From: Rhodospirillales bacterium
GTDB lineage: Bacteria > Pseudomonadota > Alphaproteobacteria > Reyranellales > Reyranellaceae
Direction of reading: 5' to 3'
Length of the DNA: 33,239 nt
NCBI GenBank assembly: GCA_016185145.1
Contig: JACPOB010000123.1
Location: 1-33,239 of the forward strand
Shown here: positions 1 through 9,117 of the stretch, piece after piece
Layout of the letters: the number at the start of each line of letters is the position of its first letter
Numbering within the stretch: the stretch's first letter is position 1
Translations under genes and position numbers: made by a program
The notes under the pieces: generated by a model
What the model saw: only the letters and a program-made list of their open reading frames with translations
Database searches by the model: none
What the model was told of the DNA's origin: nothing

Positions 1-1
1 G

Positions 2-748
2 ATCCTCGAGGCGTACCTCAAGCAGAAGGGCGTCAAGCAGGAAGACATCATGATCAACTACACGCCGTTCGGTCACTCCGACTGGCAGTCGATCGTGGCG
101 GAGATCAAGAAGTTCGGCTCGGCCGGCAAGAAGACGGCCGTCGTGTCGACCATCAACGGCGACGCCAACGTGCCCTTCTACAAGGAGCTGGGCAACGCCG
201 GCATCAAGGCCAAGGACATACCGGTGGTGGCCTTCTCGGTCGGCGAGGAAGAGCTCGCCGGCATCGACACCAAGCCGCTGCTCGGCCATCTCGCGGCCTG
301 GAACTACTTCCAGTCGGTGAAGAACCCGAGCAACGAGGCCTTCATCAAGGCCTGGCAGACCTTCACCAAGAATCCGAAGCGCGTGACCAACGATCCGATG
401 GAAGCCCATGTGATCGGCTTCAACATGTGGATCGAGGCGGTGAAGAAGGCCGGCACGACGGACTCCGACGCGGTGATCGACGCCATGATCGGCATCACGG
501 TGCCAAACCTGTCGGGTGGCTACTCGGCGATGATGCCGAACCACCACATCACCAAGCCCGTCCTGATCGGCGAGATCCAGGGCAACGGCCAGTTCGACAC
601 GGTGTGGCAGACCCCGGGCCTCGTGGTTGCGGAGGAGTGGTCGCCCTACCTGCCGGACTCCAAGGACCTGATCGCCGATTGGCGCAAGCCCATGAACTGC
701 GGCAACTTCAACGTCGTCTCGGGCAAGTGCGGCGGCAAGGGTAAGTAG
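2..748 (+). CDS. urtA: Urea ABC transporter substrate-binding protein UrtA (5' end missing)
   Basis: Periplasmic binding protein that delivers urea (or short amides) to the UrtBC permease. The frame is open from the first bases of the window, so the N-terminus and signal peptide lie outside it; the ATG at 50 is internal. The 248 residues present include the family-typical stretches INYTPFGHSDWQ, STINGDANVPFYKELGN and FSVGEEELAGID, which separate UrtA from the leucine-type (LivJ) relatives. The C-terminus ends normally with a Cys-containing tail (MNCGNFNVVSGKCGGKGK). It is followed by the permease and ATPase genes in the usual urtABCDE order. A hairpin at 776-797 separates it from urtB, as expected where a binding protein is made in excess. 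Function follows from the family; no urease gene is in the window. Confidence 0.95.
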   Translation: MLEAYLKQKGVKQEDIMINYTPFGHSDWQSIVAEIKKFGSAGKKTAVVSTINGDANVPFYKELGNAGIKAKDIPVVAFSVGEEELAGIDTKPLLGHLAAWNYFQSVKNPSNEAFIKAWQTFTKNPKRVTNDPMEAHVIGFNMWIEAVKKAGTTDSDAVIDAMIGITVPNLSGGYSAMMPNHHITKPVLIGEIQGNGQFDTVWQTPGLVVAEEWSPYLPDSKDLIADWRKPMNCGNFNVVSGKCGGKGK

Positions 749-775
749 CCCGGAGTTCACTCAACTCACAGGCGC

Positions 776-797
776 GGGGCGACTTTCGAGTCGTCCC
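776..797 (+). terminator. UUCG-loop hairpin between urtA and urtB
   Basis: The sequence GGGGCGACT, loop TTCG, AGTCGTCCC forms a 9-bp stem with one G-U pair capped by a very stable UUCG tetraloop. It lies 27 bases after the urtA stop and before the urtB start. Only a short, poor T tract follows (GTTCTGATCTT), so it is more likely an mRNA stabiliser or leaky terminator than a full stop. Confidence 0.55.
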
Positions 798-827
798 GTT
801 CTGATCTTGGGGTTATTCGTAAAAGTC

Positions 828-2438
828 ATGCTTTTTCTGCGCCTGCTAGCGGGGGTGTCGTCGGCGCTGGCCGCGGTGTTGATCACCGCGACTGCCTGGG
901 CTGCCGATCTTCCGGCCCTCGTCAACAATCTCACCATCGGCGGCTTCGGCGACCGCGAGACGGCGATCGGCGCTCTGGCGGCGTCCGGCGACGCGCGGGC
1001 GGCGCCGATTCTCGAGGCGCTGGGCGCAGGCCAGCTCTATGTCCGCAAGTCCGACAACGCCGTCGTCATCGGCAAGGGCAGCGGCACGCTCACCTTGGAG
1101 GACGCCATCACCGGCAAGCCGGCCGGCACGGGCAGCGAGGGCGAGCTCGACCGCGTGCGTGTCAACAACCGCCTGCGCGGCGTCATCGAGGCGGCAGTGG
1201 GCTCGCTCACCTTGATGAGCCCTGATGCCCGGGTGCGCCGCGGTGCGGCCGACTCGCTCTTCAAGCGTCCCGATCCGGCGGCGCTGACGGCGCTCGATAC
1301 CGCGATCGCCGCCGAGAAGGACCCGCGCATCAAGACGGCTTTTCAGGAGGCGCGTGCCGCCGTCGTGCTGGCTTCCGATGCTTCGAAGCCGGACAAGCTC
1401 GCAGCCCTCGAGGTCGTGCGAGAGAAGGGCAATCGCGATGCGCTGAGCGTGCTGCAGGCAGCGATCAACTCCCAGTCCGATCCCGAGGTGAAGGCCGCAG
1501 CCACCGCCGCCGCCGCCTCGGTGCGCCAGACGCTGGCGGCCTGGGAGGCCGCGCAGAACGTCTGGTACGGCATCTCGCTGGGCTCGGTGCTGTTGCTGGC
1601 GGCGATCGGCTTGGCCATCACCTTCGGCACCATGGGCGTGATCAACATGGCGCATGGCGAGATGGTCATGCTGGGCGCCTACACGACCTTCGTGGTGCAG
1701 GACATCATCCGCACCTCGGCGCCGCATCTGTTCGACGCGTCGCTGGTGATCGCCCTGCCGCTGGCCTTCGTGGTCGCCGGAGCCGTCGGCATCGCCATCG
1801 AACGCGGCATCATCCGTTTCCTGTACGGCCGTCCGCTCGACACCTTGCTCGCCACCTGGGGCCTGTCGCTGGTGCTGCAGCAGGCCGTGCGCTCGATCTT
1901 CGGCCCGTCCAATCGCGAGGTCGGCGCGCCGTCCTTCATGTCGGGCGCCTTCCAGGTCGGGCAGATCACCGTCACCTACGGCCGCCTGTGGATCGTGGTC
2001 TTCTCGCTCCTGGTGTTCGTCACCCTGATCCTGGTGCTGCGCAAGACCCCGCTCGGCCTCTACATGCGCGCCGTCACCCAGAACCGGCCGATGGCCTCGG
2101 CGATGGGCATCCGGACACCGCGCGTCGATGCGCTGACCTTCGGCCTCGGTTCCGGCATCGCCGGTCTCGCCGGCGTGGCGCTGAGCCAGATCGACAATGT
2201 CAGCCCCAACCTCGGCCAGGGCTACATCATCGATTCCTTCATGGTCGTGGTGTTCGGCGGCGTCGGCAATCTCTTCGGCACCCTGGTCGGCGCCACGGCG
2301 CTCGGCATCGTCAACAAGTTCCTGGAGCCCTATGCCGGCGCCGTGCTGGGCAAGATCCTGGTGCTGGTGTTCATCATCCTGTTCATCCAGCGCCGGCCGC
2401 GCGGCCTGTTCGCGCTGAAGGGTCGGTCAGTAGAATGA
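828..2438 (+). CDS. urtB: Urea ABC transporter permease UrtB
   Basis: Inner-membrane permease subunit, 536 residues from the ATG at 828. The first ~25 residues form a signal peptide (MLFLRLLAGVSSALAAVL, then AWA-ADLPAL). Next comes a ~220-residue periplasmic region rich in Ala/Lys helical repeats, as in other UrtB proteins. The C-terminal ~290 residues are a LivH-type membrane domain starting near WYGISLGSVLLLAAIGLAITFGTMGVINMAHGE, with the conserved MAHGEMVMLGAY motif. A TTG at 807 would add seven residues; neither start has a strong ribosome site and I prefer the ATG because it opens a cleaner signal peptide. The stop overlaps the urtC start by four bases (ATGA), implying coupled translation. 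Confidence 0.93.
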   Translation: MLFLRLLAGVSSALAAVLITATAWAADLPALVNNLTIGGFGDRETAIGALAASGDARAAPILEALGAGQLYVRKSDNAVVIGKGSGTLTLEDAITGKPAGTGSEGELDRVRVNNRLRGVIEAAVGSLTLMSPDARVRRGAADSLFKRPDPAALTALDTAIAAEKDPRIKTAFQEARAAVVLASDASKPDKLAALEVVREKGNRDALSVLQAAINSQSDPEVKAAATAAAASVRQTLAAWEAAQNVWYGISLGSVLLLAAIGLAITFGTMGVINMAHGEMVMLGAYTTFVVQDIIRTSAPHLFDASLVIALPLAFVVAGAVGIAIERGIIRFLYGRPLDTLLATWGLSLVLQQAVRSIFGPSNREVGAPSFMSGAFQVGQITVTYGRLWIVVFSLLVFVTLILVLRKTPLGLYMRAVTQNRPMASAMGIRTPRVDALTFGLGSGIAGLAGVALSQIDNVSPNLGQGYIIDSFMVVVFGGVGNLFGTLVGATALGIVNKFLEPYAGAVLGKILVLVFIILFIQRRPRGLFALKGRSVE

Positions 2439-3348
2439 TCACGCGCTTCCTCTGGCAGGGCATGGGCCCCAGCCTGCGCGCCGGTGTGCTGTTCGTACTG
2501 GCGATCGGCATCATCCTGCCGCTCTTGAACCAGCTCATGCCGGCCGGCAGTGCGCTCTATGTCCCGGCCTGGGTGATGCAGCTCGTCGGCAAGTATCTCT
2601 GCTTCGCCTCGCTCGCGCTCGCCGTCGACCTCGTCTGGGGCTTCTGCGGCATCCTCACGCTGGGCCACGCCGCCTTCTTCGCGCTGGGCGGCTACTGCAT
2701 GGGCATGTATCTGATGCGCCAGATCGGCAGCCGCGGCCAGTACGGCAATCCGCTGCTGCCCGACTTCATGGTGTTCCTGAACTACAAGGACAACGGCATG
2801 ACCGACTTCAAGGACATACTGGGCTTCTCCGTGCAGTCCGATGCGACGCGTGCGGCACTGTGCTTTGCCTCGGCTTTGGCGCTGGCGATCTTCCTGGTGA
2901 TCTCGGGCGCCGTCGTCGGCTCGCGCTTCGGCAAGGCGCTGACGGCGGTGCGCGACGCCGAGAGCCGCATGCGCTTCCTGGGCTACCGGGTCGAGGGCTA
3001 CAAGCTCTTCGTCTTCGTGCTGTCGGCGGCGATGGCGGGCGTCGCGGGCGCGCTCTACGTGCCGCAGGTCGGCATCATCAATCCCAGCGAGTTCTCGCCA
3101 GGCAACTCGATCGAGGCGGTGCTGTGGGTCGCCGTCGGCGGCCGCGGCACGCTGATCGGACCGGTGATCGGCGCCTTCGCCGTCAACTTCGGCAAGACCT
3201 ACCTGACCGGCGCGCTGCCCGAGGTCTGGCTGTTTGCGCTGGGCGCGCTGTTCATCGCTGTCACGCTGTTCCTGCCCAAGGGCATCGTCGGCCTGTGGTC
3301 GCAGATCCGCTCGCGCGGCATCGGGCGCAAGGCGACGAGGGCGCCGGC

Positions 3349-3352
<4 letters not shown>
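2435..3352 (+). CDS. urtC: Urea ABC transporter permease UrtC, apparently internally deleted
   Basis: Second inner-membrane permease subunit, LivM type. The start overlaps the urtB stop (ATGA) and the end overlaps urtD in the same way. The product is 305 residues, whereas UrtC proteins I recall are about 350-390. N- and C-terminal parts match well: LVWGFCGILTLGHAAFFALGGY near residue 70, and AVRDAESRMRFLGYRVEGYKLFVF through PQVGIINPSEFSPGNSIEAV later. Near residues 110-117 the sequence passes from DFMVFLNYK straight to DNGMTDFKDILGF. In relatives these two are separated by about 65 residues holding membrane helices and the conserved FAFRSRV-GVY-SIITQ and FGGNNGLTDFKDILGF stretches. The reading frame is kept. 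The protein may be inactive, or work in shortened form; see findings. Confidence 0.88.
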
Positions 3353-4110
<758 letters not shown>

Positions 4111-4115
4111 CGGCC

Positions 4116-4811
4116 ATGCTCACGGTCCACAACGTCGATCTCTTCTATGGCGCCGCCCAGGCGCTGCGCTCGGTGTCGCTCACCGCCAACATCGGCCGCG
4201 TCACCTGCTTGCTCGGCCGCAACGGCGTCGGCAAGACCAGCCTGCTGCGCGCCATCTGCGGCCTGCAGCCGATTGCGTCCGGCTCGATCTCGTTCGACGG
4301 CCAGGACGTCTCGCGGCTGCCGCCCTACGACCGCGCGCGGCGCGGCGTGGCCCTGGTGCCGCAGGGCCGCGAGATCTTCCCGCTGTTGACGGTGAAGGAG
4401 AACCTCGAGACCGGCTTCGCCCCTGTCGGCCGCGACCACAAGAAGGTGCCGGACGAGGTGTTCGAGCTGTTTCCGGTGTTGCAGTCGATGCTGCGCCGCC
4501 GCGGCGGCGACCTGTCGGGCGGCCAGCAGCAGCAGCTCGCCATCGGCCGAGCGCTCACCATGCGGCCGAAGCTTCTAGTGCTCGACGAACCGACCGAGGG
4601 CATCCAGCCGTCGGTGATCAAGGATATCGGCCGTGCCATCACCTTCCTGCGCCAGCGCGGCGACATGGCGATCCTGCTGGTCGAGCAGTATCTCGACTTC
4701 GCCCACGAGCTCGCCGACGACTTCGCCGTGATGGACCGCGGCGAGATCGTGATGTCGGGAACACGCGAGACCTTCGATACCGAGGCGGTACGCCGTCACA
4801 TGACGGTGTAG
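4116..4811 (+). CDS. urtE: Urea ABC transporter ATP-binding protein UrtE
   Basis: Second ATPase of the importer, LivF type, 231 residues, normal for the family. Walker A is GRNGVGKTS, the signature is LSGGQQQQLAIGRAL, Walker B is LLVLDEPTEGIQPS, followed by the switch region ILLVEQYLDFAHELADD. It begins five bases after the urtD stop and closes the operon. A strong hairpin and a long palindrome follow immediately. No urease structural gene follows, so the urea-using enzymes must be elsewhere. Confidence 0.95.
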   Translation: MLTVHNVDLFYGAAQALRSVSLTANIGRVTCLLGRNGVGKTSLLRAICGLQPIASGSISFDGQDVSRLPPYDRARRGVALVPQGREIFPLLTVKENLETGFAPVGRDHKKVPDEVFELFPVLQSMLRRRGGDLSGGQQQQLAIGRALTMRPKLLVLDEPTEGIQPSVIKDIGRAITFLRQRGDMAILLVEQYLDFAHELADDFAVMDRGEIVMSGTRETFDTEAVRRHMTV

Positions 4812-4817
4812 CTGGGA

Positions 4818-4839
4818 ACGCGCCACTCCAGTGGCGCGT
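4818..4839. terminator. Perfect 10-bp-stem hairpin after urtE
   Basis: ACGCGCCACT, loop CC, AGTGGCGCGT forms a perfect stem starting seven bases past the urtE stop. It lacks a T tract. A related half (CTGGG then CGCGCCACT) follows the stop codon of the exported-protein gene ending at 32127, so this may be a dispersed repeat as well as a transcription end. Confidence 0.6.
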
Positions 4840-4919
4840 CATGATCTTCCGGACCGCGAGCCTCCGGCTCGCTCATGAATCATGAGCGAGCCGGAGGCTC
4901 GCGGTCCGGAAGATCATGA
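4839..4919. repeat. 81-bp perfect palindrome, copy 1
   Basis: Two 40-base arms (4839-4878 and 4880-4919) are exact reverse complements around the single base A4879. Each arm holds its own smaller hairpin, GCGAGCC-TCC-GGCTCGC at 4856-4872 and its mirror in the other arm. A second copy with three differences lies at 29360-29448. Both copies sit where genes converge: here urtE (plus) meets the amidohydrolase (minus). A bidirectional terminator or a REP-like dispersed element are both possible. The sequence itself is certain; the role is inferred. Confidence 0.9.
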
Positions 4920-4931
4920 GCGGCAAGAGAG

Positions 4932-6638
4932 TCAGCCTGCTGCCTGCGTACCCCGCACAAGCTTGCCGGGCCGTTCGCCGGTCAGTTCGTCGTTGTGCAC
5001 TGTCTCGACGCCGGCATTGAAGGTGTGGCGGTAGCCCGCGGCGCGCTGGATCAGGCGGCGACCGCCGGCCGGCAGGTCGTAGACGACTTCGGGCCGCTTG
5101 AGCGCGAGTGCATCGAAGTCGATGACGTTGATGTCGGCCTTGTGTCCCGGCGCTAAAAGGCCGCGATCGCAGAGGCCGTAGGCTTCCGCCGTGCCGCGCG
5201 TCTGCTTGGCCACCAGGAACTCCAACGAGAGCTTCGGTCCGCGCGTGCGGTCGCGGCCCCACAGGGTGAGCAGCGAGGTCGGCGAGGAGGCGTCGCAGAT
5301 CACGCCGACATGCGCGCCGCCGTCGGCGACGCCGAGCACGGTGGCCGAGTCGGTGATCATCTCGTGCACCACGTCGAGGCTGCCGTAGGCATAGTTCTCG
5401 AACGGCAGCATCAGCAAGCCCTTGCCGTCGCGCGACATCAATTCGTCGAGCGCAACGGCCTGCGGCGTGCGATTGCCGCGCTGGGCGATGGTAGCGATCG
5501 AATTGTTGGCGTCCGGCTCGTAGTCGGGCTTGTCGCCCACGGGGAACATCTTGTGAAACGCCTCGGCCATGAAGGCTCGTGGGCCGCCACCGTTCGGTTC
5601 TTCGACGAGGCGGCGACGCAGGTCGGCGTCGGCCGCGAGGCGGGCGTAGCGTTCGGCCGGCGAGAGCTTGCGCATCGCAAGCCAGGCCGGATGCGCAGAG
5701 AAGGGGTGCGCCGTGGTCTCCAAGCCCATGAGGACGCCGATCGGCCGCGAACCGACCTGCGCATTGGCAAGACGGCCTGCCTTACGCACGCCGTGGATCT
5801 GGTCGAGCGTTTCGCGCCACAGCTTGGGCTGGGCATCGACCTGCACCAGGAGGCACGACAGCGGCCGACCGGCGAGGGCAGAGGCCGCTTCCAGCGCTTC
5901 GAACTCTCCGGGTCCGAAATCGGAATTGACCTGCAGCACGCCACGGCCGGCGCGTTTCATGCCGGCGGCGATGCCCAAAAGCTCGGCCTCGCGGGCACTG
6001 AGCGAGGGCGTGAAGCGGCCGTCCTTGGCCTTGTGCTTGGTGGTGCGCGAGGTCGTGAAGCCCATGGCGCCGGCACGCAGCGCCTCCTCGGTGAGCCGCG
6101 CCATCTCCTCGATCTCGCGCTCGTTCGGTACCTCGGCGTGATCGGCGCCGCGATCGCCCATGACGTAGAAGCGCAGCGCGCCGTGCGGCAGCTGCGCGGC
6201 GACATCGACGGCGCGGCCCATGGAGGCCAACGCATCGAGATAGTCGGGGAAGGATTCCCAGTCGAACTTCACGCCCTCGTTCAACACCGTGCCGGGGATG
6301 TCCTCGACGCCTTCCATCAGGTTGATCAGGTAGGGCGACTTGCCCGGCCGCACCGGCGCGAAGCCGACGCCGCAATTGCCGAACACCGTCGTCGTCACGC
6401 CGTGCCAGGAGGAGGGCGTGACGAACGGGTCCCACGTCGCCTGGCCGTCATAGTGCGTGTGAATATCGACGAAGCCCGGCGTCACCATCAGGCCGGCGGC
6501 GTCGATCTCGCGCCCGCCTCTGCCGAGCCTGGGGCCGACGGCGGCGATCCTGCCGTCCTGCACGGCGACATCGGTTACACGGCGCGGAGCGCCAGTGCCG
6601 TCAAAAACGGTTCCGTTTCGGATGACGAGGTCAAACAT
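4932..6638 (-). CDS. D-aminoacylase-type amidohydrolase
   Basis: 568 residues, the length usual for the N-acyl-D-amino-acid deacylase group of the metal-dependent amidohydrolase superfamily, which hydrolyses N-acyl or cyclic amides. The N-terminal beta domain (MFDLVIRNGTVFDGTG) leads to the metal site HTHYD (H60, H62). C89 in GNCGVGFAP matches the bridging Cys of D-aminoacylase, and D439 in DGGAHVG the catalytic Asp. I do not find clear equivalents of the other two His ligands of the Alcaligenes enzyme, so the substrate is uncertain. It ends next to the palindrome and is divergent from the oxidoreductase gene, with a 79-base shared upstream region. The start codon has only a weak ribosome site (AGG). 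Confidence 0.85.
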   Translation of the reverse strand: MFDLVIRNGTVFDGTGAPRRVTDVAVQDGRIAAVGPRLGRGGREIDAAGLMVTPGFVDIHTHYDGQATWDPFVTPSSWHGVTTTVFGNCGVGFAPVRPGKSPYLINLMEGVEDIPGTVLNEGVKFDWESFPDYLDALASMGRAVDVAAQLPHGALRFYVMGDRGADHAEVPNEREIEEMARLTEEALRAGAMGFTTSRTTKHKAKDGRFTPSLSAREAELLGIAAGMKRAGRGVLQVNSDFGPGEFEALEAASALAGRPLSCLLVQVDAQPKLWRETLDQIHGVRKAGRLANAQVGSRPIGVLMGLETTAHPFSAHPAWLAMRKLSPAERYARLAADADLRRRLVEEPNGGGPRAFMAEAFHKMFPVGDKPDYEPDANNSIATIAQRGNRTPQAVALDELMSRDGKGLLMLPFENYAYGSLDVVHEMITDSATVLGVADGGAHVGVICDASSPTSLLTLWGRDRTRGPKLSLEFLVAKQTRGTAEAYGLCDRGLLAPGHKADINVIDFDALALKRPEVVYDLPAGGRRLIQRAAGYRHTFNAGVETVHNDELTGERPGKLVRGTQAAG

Positions 6639-6717
6639 GGCCTGAGGATAGGCCGCGGGCCACCGGCCGGTCTATGTTCCCGACCCAGTCAAGCCATCGC
6701 GTCCGGGGGACCGACCT

Positions 6718-7845
6718 TTGCAGAAACCGCTTCTCTTCCAGCCGCTGAAACTGCGCGGCGTCACGGCGCCCAATCGTTGTGTCGTCTCGCCCATGGTGCA
6801 GTACCGCGCGACCGACGGTCTGGTGAACGACTACCATCTGGTCCATCTCGGCAAGTTCGCACTGGGCAAGTTCGGCATCGTCTTCACCGAGAACTGCGCC
6901 GTCGAGCCGCGCGGCCGCGTCACCCAAGGCGATCTCGGCCTGTGGGACGACGCCCAGATCGAGAGCCACAAGCGGCTGGTGCGCTTCCTGAAGCAGGAAG
7001 GCTCGCTCGCCGCGACCCAGATCACCCATTCCGGCCGCAAGGGCTCGACGCCGCGCTCGTTCGACAAGCCGGGCCAGCTCGGCCCTGAGGGTGCGGGCTG
7101 GCAGAAGTGGCAGGTCGTCGGCCCCTCCGATCTGCCCGCCGCCGACGGCTACATGGTGCCGCGCCAGCTCGACCACGCCGACATCGACGATCTCGTCAAG
7201 AAGTTCGGCGAGGCGGCCAAGCGCGCCGATGCCGCGGGTTACGACGTGATCGAGATCCACGGCGCGCACGGCTATCTGCTGGCGCAGTTCCTGTCGCCGA
7301 TCAGCAACAAGCGCAACGACCAGTATGGCGGCGACCGCGCCGGCCGCATGCGCTTCCCGCTCGCCGCCGCGAAGGCGGTGCGCGAGAGCTGGCCCGCGCA
7401 CAAGCCGATGTTCATCCGCGTGTCGGCGGTCGACGGTGCGGGCGGCTGGGAGGTCGAGGACACCGTGGCCTTCGCCCAGGCGCTGAAGGAGCTGGGCGTC
7501 GACGTGATCGACGTTTCGTCGGGCGGCCTCACCGGTCTTTCGACCGCGCTGCCGGTCAAGCGTACGCTGGGCTTCCAGGTGCCGTTCTCCGCCGCGGTGA
7601 AGCGCCAGGCCGGCATCTCGACCATGGCGGTCGGCCTGATCCTCGACGGTCCGCAGGCCGAGGCCATCCTGCAGGCGGGCGACGCCGACCTGATCGCGAT
7701 CGGCCGCCAGGCGCTCTATGACCCGTTCTGGGCCGTGCACGCGGCGCAGGAGCTGGGCTGCGACAGCGACTTCGAGATGTGGACGCCCGAATACGGCTGG
7801 TGGCTCGACAAGCGCAAGAACAACCTCGCCAGTTTGAAGAAGTAA
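6718..7845 (+). CDS. NADH:flavin oxidoreductase, Old Yellow Enzyme family (YqjM-like)
   Basis: Soluble FMN enzyme of 375 residues that would reduce activated C=C bonds with NAD(P)H. The N-terminus LFQPLKLRGVTAPNRCVVSPMVQY is the family opening, and IHGAHGYLLAQFLSPISNKRNDQYGG carries the His and Asn-Arg residues of the substrate and flavin site. Late motifs for phosphate binding (VGLILDG, DLIAIGRQALYDPFW) are intact. The flavin-tuning Cys of YqjM (PMCMY) is Val here (PMVQY). The start is TTG at 6718, supported by a GGGGGA ribosome site at 6705-6710; the family N-terminus begins exactly there. It is followed after 17 bases by a CoA-transferase gene, suggesting a shared transcript. Substrate unknown. 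Confidence 0.92.
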   Translation: MQKPLLFQPLKLRGVTAPNRCVVSPMVQYRATDGLVNDYHLVHLGKFALGKFGIVFTENCAVEPRGRVTQGDLGLWDDAQIESHKRLVRFLKQEGSLAATQITHSGRKGSTPRSFDKPGQLGPEGAGWQKWQVVGPSDLPAADGYMVPRQLDHADIDDLVKKFGEAAKRADAAGYDVIEIHGAHGYLLAQFLSPISNKRNDQYGGDRAGRMRFPLAAAKAVRESWPAHKPMFIRVSAVDGAGGWEVEDTVAFAQALKELGVDVIDVSSGGLTGLSTALPVKRTLGFQVPFSAAVKRQAGISTMAVGLILDGPQAEAILQAGDADLIAIGRQALYDPFWAVHAAQELGCDSDFEMWTPEYGWWLDKRKNNLASLKK

Positions 7846-7862
7846 GACACGGGAAACGCAAG

Positions 7863-9077
7863 ATGACAGGCATTCTGGCCGGCCTTCGCATCGTCGAGGG
7901 CTCGGCGTTCATTGCTGCTCCCCTGGGCGGCATGACCTTGGCGCAGCTCGGCGCCGACGTGATCCGGTTCGACGACATCAAGGGCGGGCTCGACAGCGAC
8001 CGCTGGCCGATCACCAAGGACGGCCGGTCGATCTACTGGGCCGGCCTCAACAAGGGCAAGCGATCGATCGCCGTCGACCTGCGCAACCCGCACGGCCGCG
8101 AGCTTCTCTCGGCGCTGATCACCGCGCCGGGCGAGGGCGCGGGCATCTTCTCGACCAACATGCCGGCGCGCGGCTGGCTTTCCTACGAGGATCTGTCGAA
8201 GAAGCGCGCCGACCTGATTGCGCTCAACATCGTCGGCGCGCGCGACGGCAGTGCCCATGTCGACTACACGGTGAACGCCATCACCGGCTTTCCCATGGTG
8301 ACCGGGCCGGTCGGCCATGACGGACCGGCGAATGCCGTGGCGCCGCCCTGGGACCTCGCCACGGCCTATGCCGGCGCGCTCGCCATCGTTGCCGCCGAGC
8401 GCCATCGCCGCATGACGGGCCACGGGCAACGCATCGTGTTGCCGTTGCAGGACATGGCGTTGGCCGCCACCTCGGCGCTGGGCTATATCGGCGAGGCCGT
8501 GGTCAACGACGTCGACCGCCCGCGTTTCGGCAACGAGATCTTCGGCACCTTCGGCCGCGACTTCAAGACCAAGGACGGTCGCTTCGTCATGATCTGCATC
8601 TTCTCCGACCGCCACGTCGATGCCCTGGCCCAGGCCGGCGGCTTTGGCGAGGCCTTCAAGAAGATCGAGGCGACCAAGGGCGTCGACCTCAAGACCGACG
8701 CCGGCCGCTGGACCGCGCGCGCCGAGCTGTGCGCCGTCATCGAGCCCTGGGTGGCGGGGCAGACCGCCGCCGAGGTCAGCGCGGCGCTGAAGAAGGCCGG
8801 AGCGCTCTGGGCGCCTTATCAGAGCTTCCGCGAGCTCGCGGTCGACAAGGCCAACGTGCTCGACAACCCGATGTTCACCGTGCTCGACCAGCCGGGTATC
8901 GGCCGCTATCCGGTGGCGGCGACGCCTTTCCAGTTCGGCGCCTTCGAGCGCCAGCCGCCGGGCGTCGCACCAGCCTTGGGGCAGCATACGGACGAGATCC
9001 TGTCGAGCATCCTGGGGCTCTCCGATCGCGAGATCGGCAAGCTTCATGATGACAAGGTTGTTGGTGGACCAAGGTAA
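7863..9077 (+). CDS. CaiB/BaiF family III CoA-transferase
   Basis: 404 residues from the ATG at 7863; upstream codons in the same frame overlap the oxidoreductase gene and are not used. The N-terminus (GILAGLRIVEGSAFIAAPLGGMTLAQLGADVIRFDD) is the CoA-binding fold opening of class III CoA-transferases. The Asp of PPWDLATAYAGALAIVAAERHR aligns by context with the aspartate that forms the acyl-anhydride intermediate. It ends with the usual LGQHTDEIL motif. It would move CoA between organic acids, with no free acyl-CoA hydrolysis. Placement 17 bases behind the oxidoreductase suggests they act on the same unsaturated acid or acyl-CoA, which is inference only. Confidence 0.92.
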   Translation: MTGILAGLRIVEGSAFIAAPLGGMTLAQLGADVIRFDDIKGGLDSDRWPITKDGRSIYWAGLNKGKRSIAVDLRNPHGRELLSALITAPGEGAGIFSTNMPARGWLSYEDLSKKRADLIALNIVGARDGSAHVDYTVNAITGFPMVTGPVGHDGPANAVAPPWDLATAYAGALAIVAAERHRRMTGHGQRIVLPLQDMALAATSALGYIGEAVVNDVDRPRFGNEIFGTFGRDFKTKDGRFVMICIFSDRHVDALAQAGGFGEAFKKIEATKGVDLKTDAGRWTARAELCAVIEPWVAGQTAAEVSAALKKAGALWAPYQSFRELAVDKANVLDNPMFTVLDQPGIGRYPVAATPFQFGAFERQPPGVAPALGQHTDEILSSILGLSDREIGKLHDDKVVGGPR

Positions 9078-9117
9078 GGTTCTCATTCCCAAGCCGGAAC
9101 GGGCATAATGGCGGCGC

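Noticed and set aside
5310..7088. A 592-codon open frame on the plus strand opposite the amidohydrolase
   Set aside because: It lies antisense to a gene with clear metal-site motifs and is rich in Arg, Gly, Ala and His as expected of a shadow frame in high-GC DNA.
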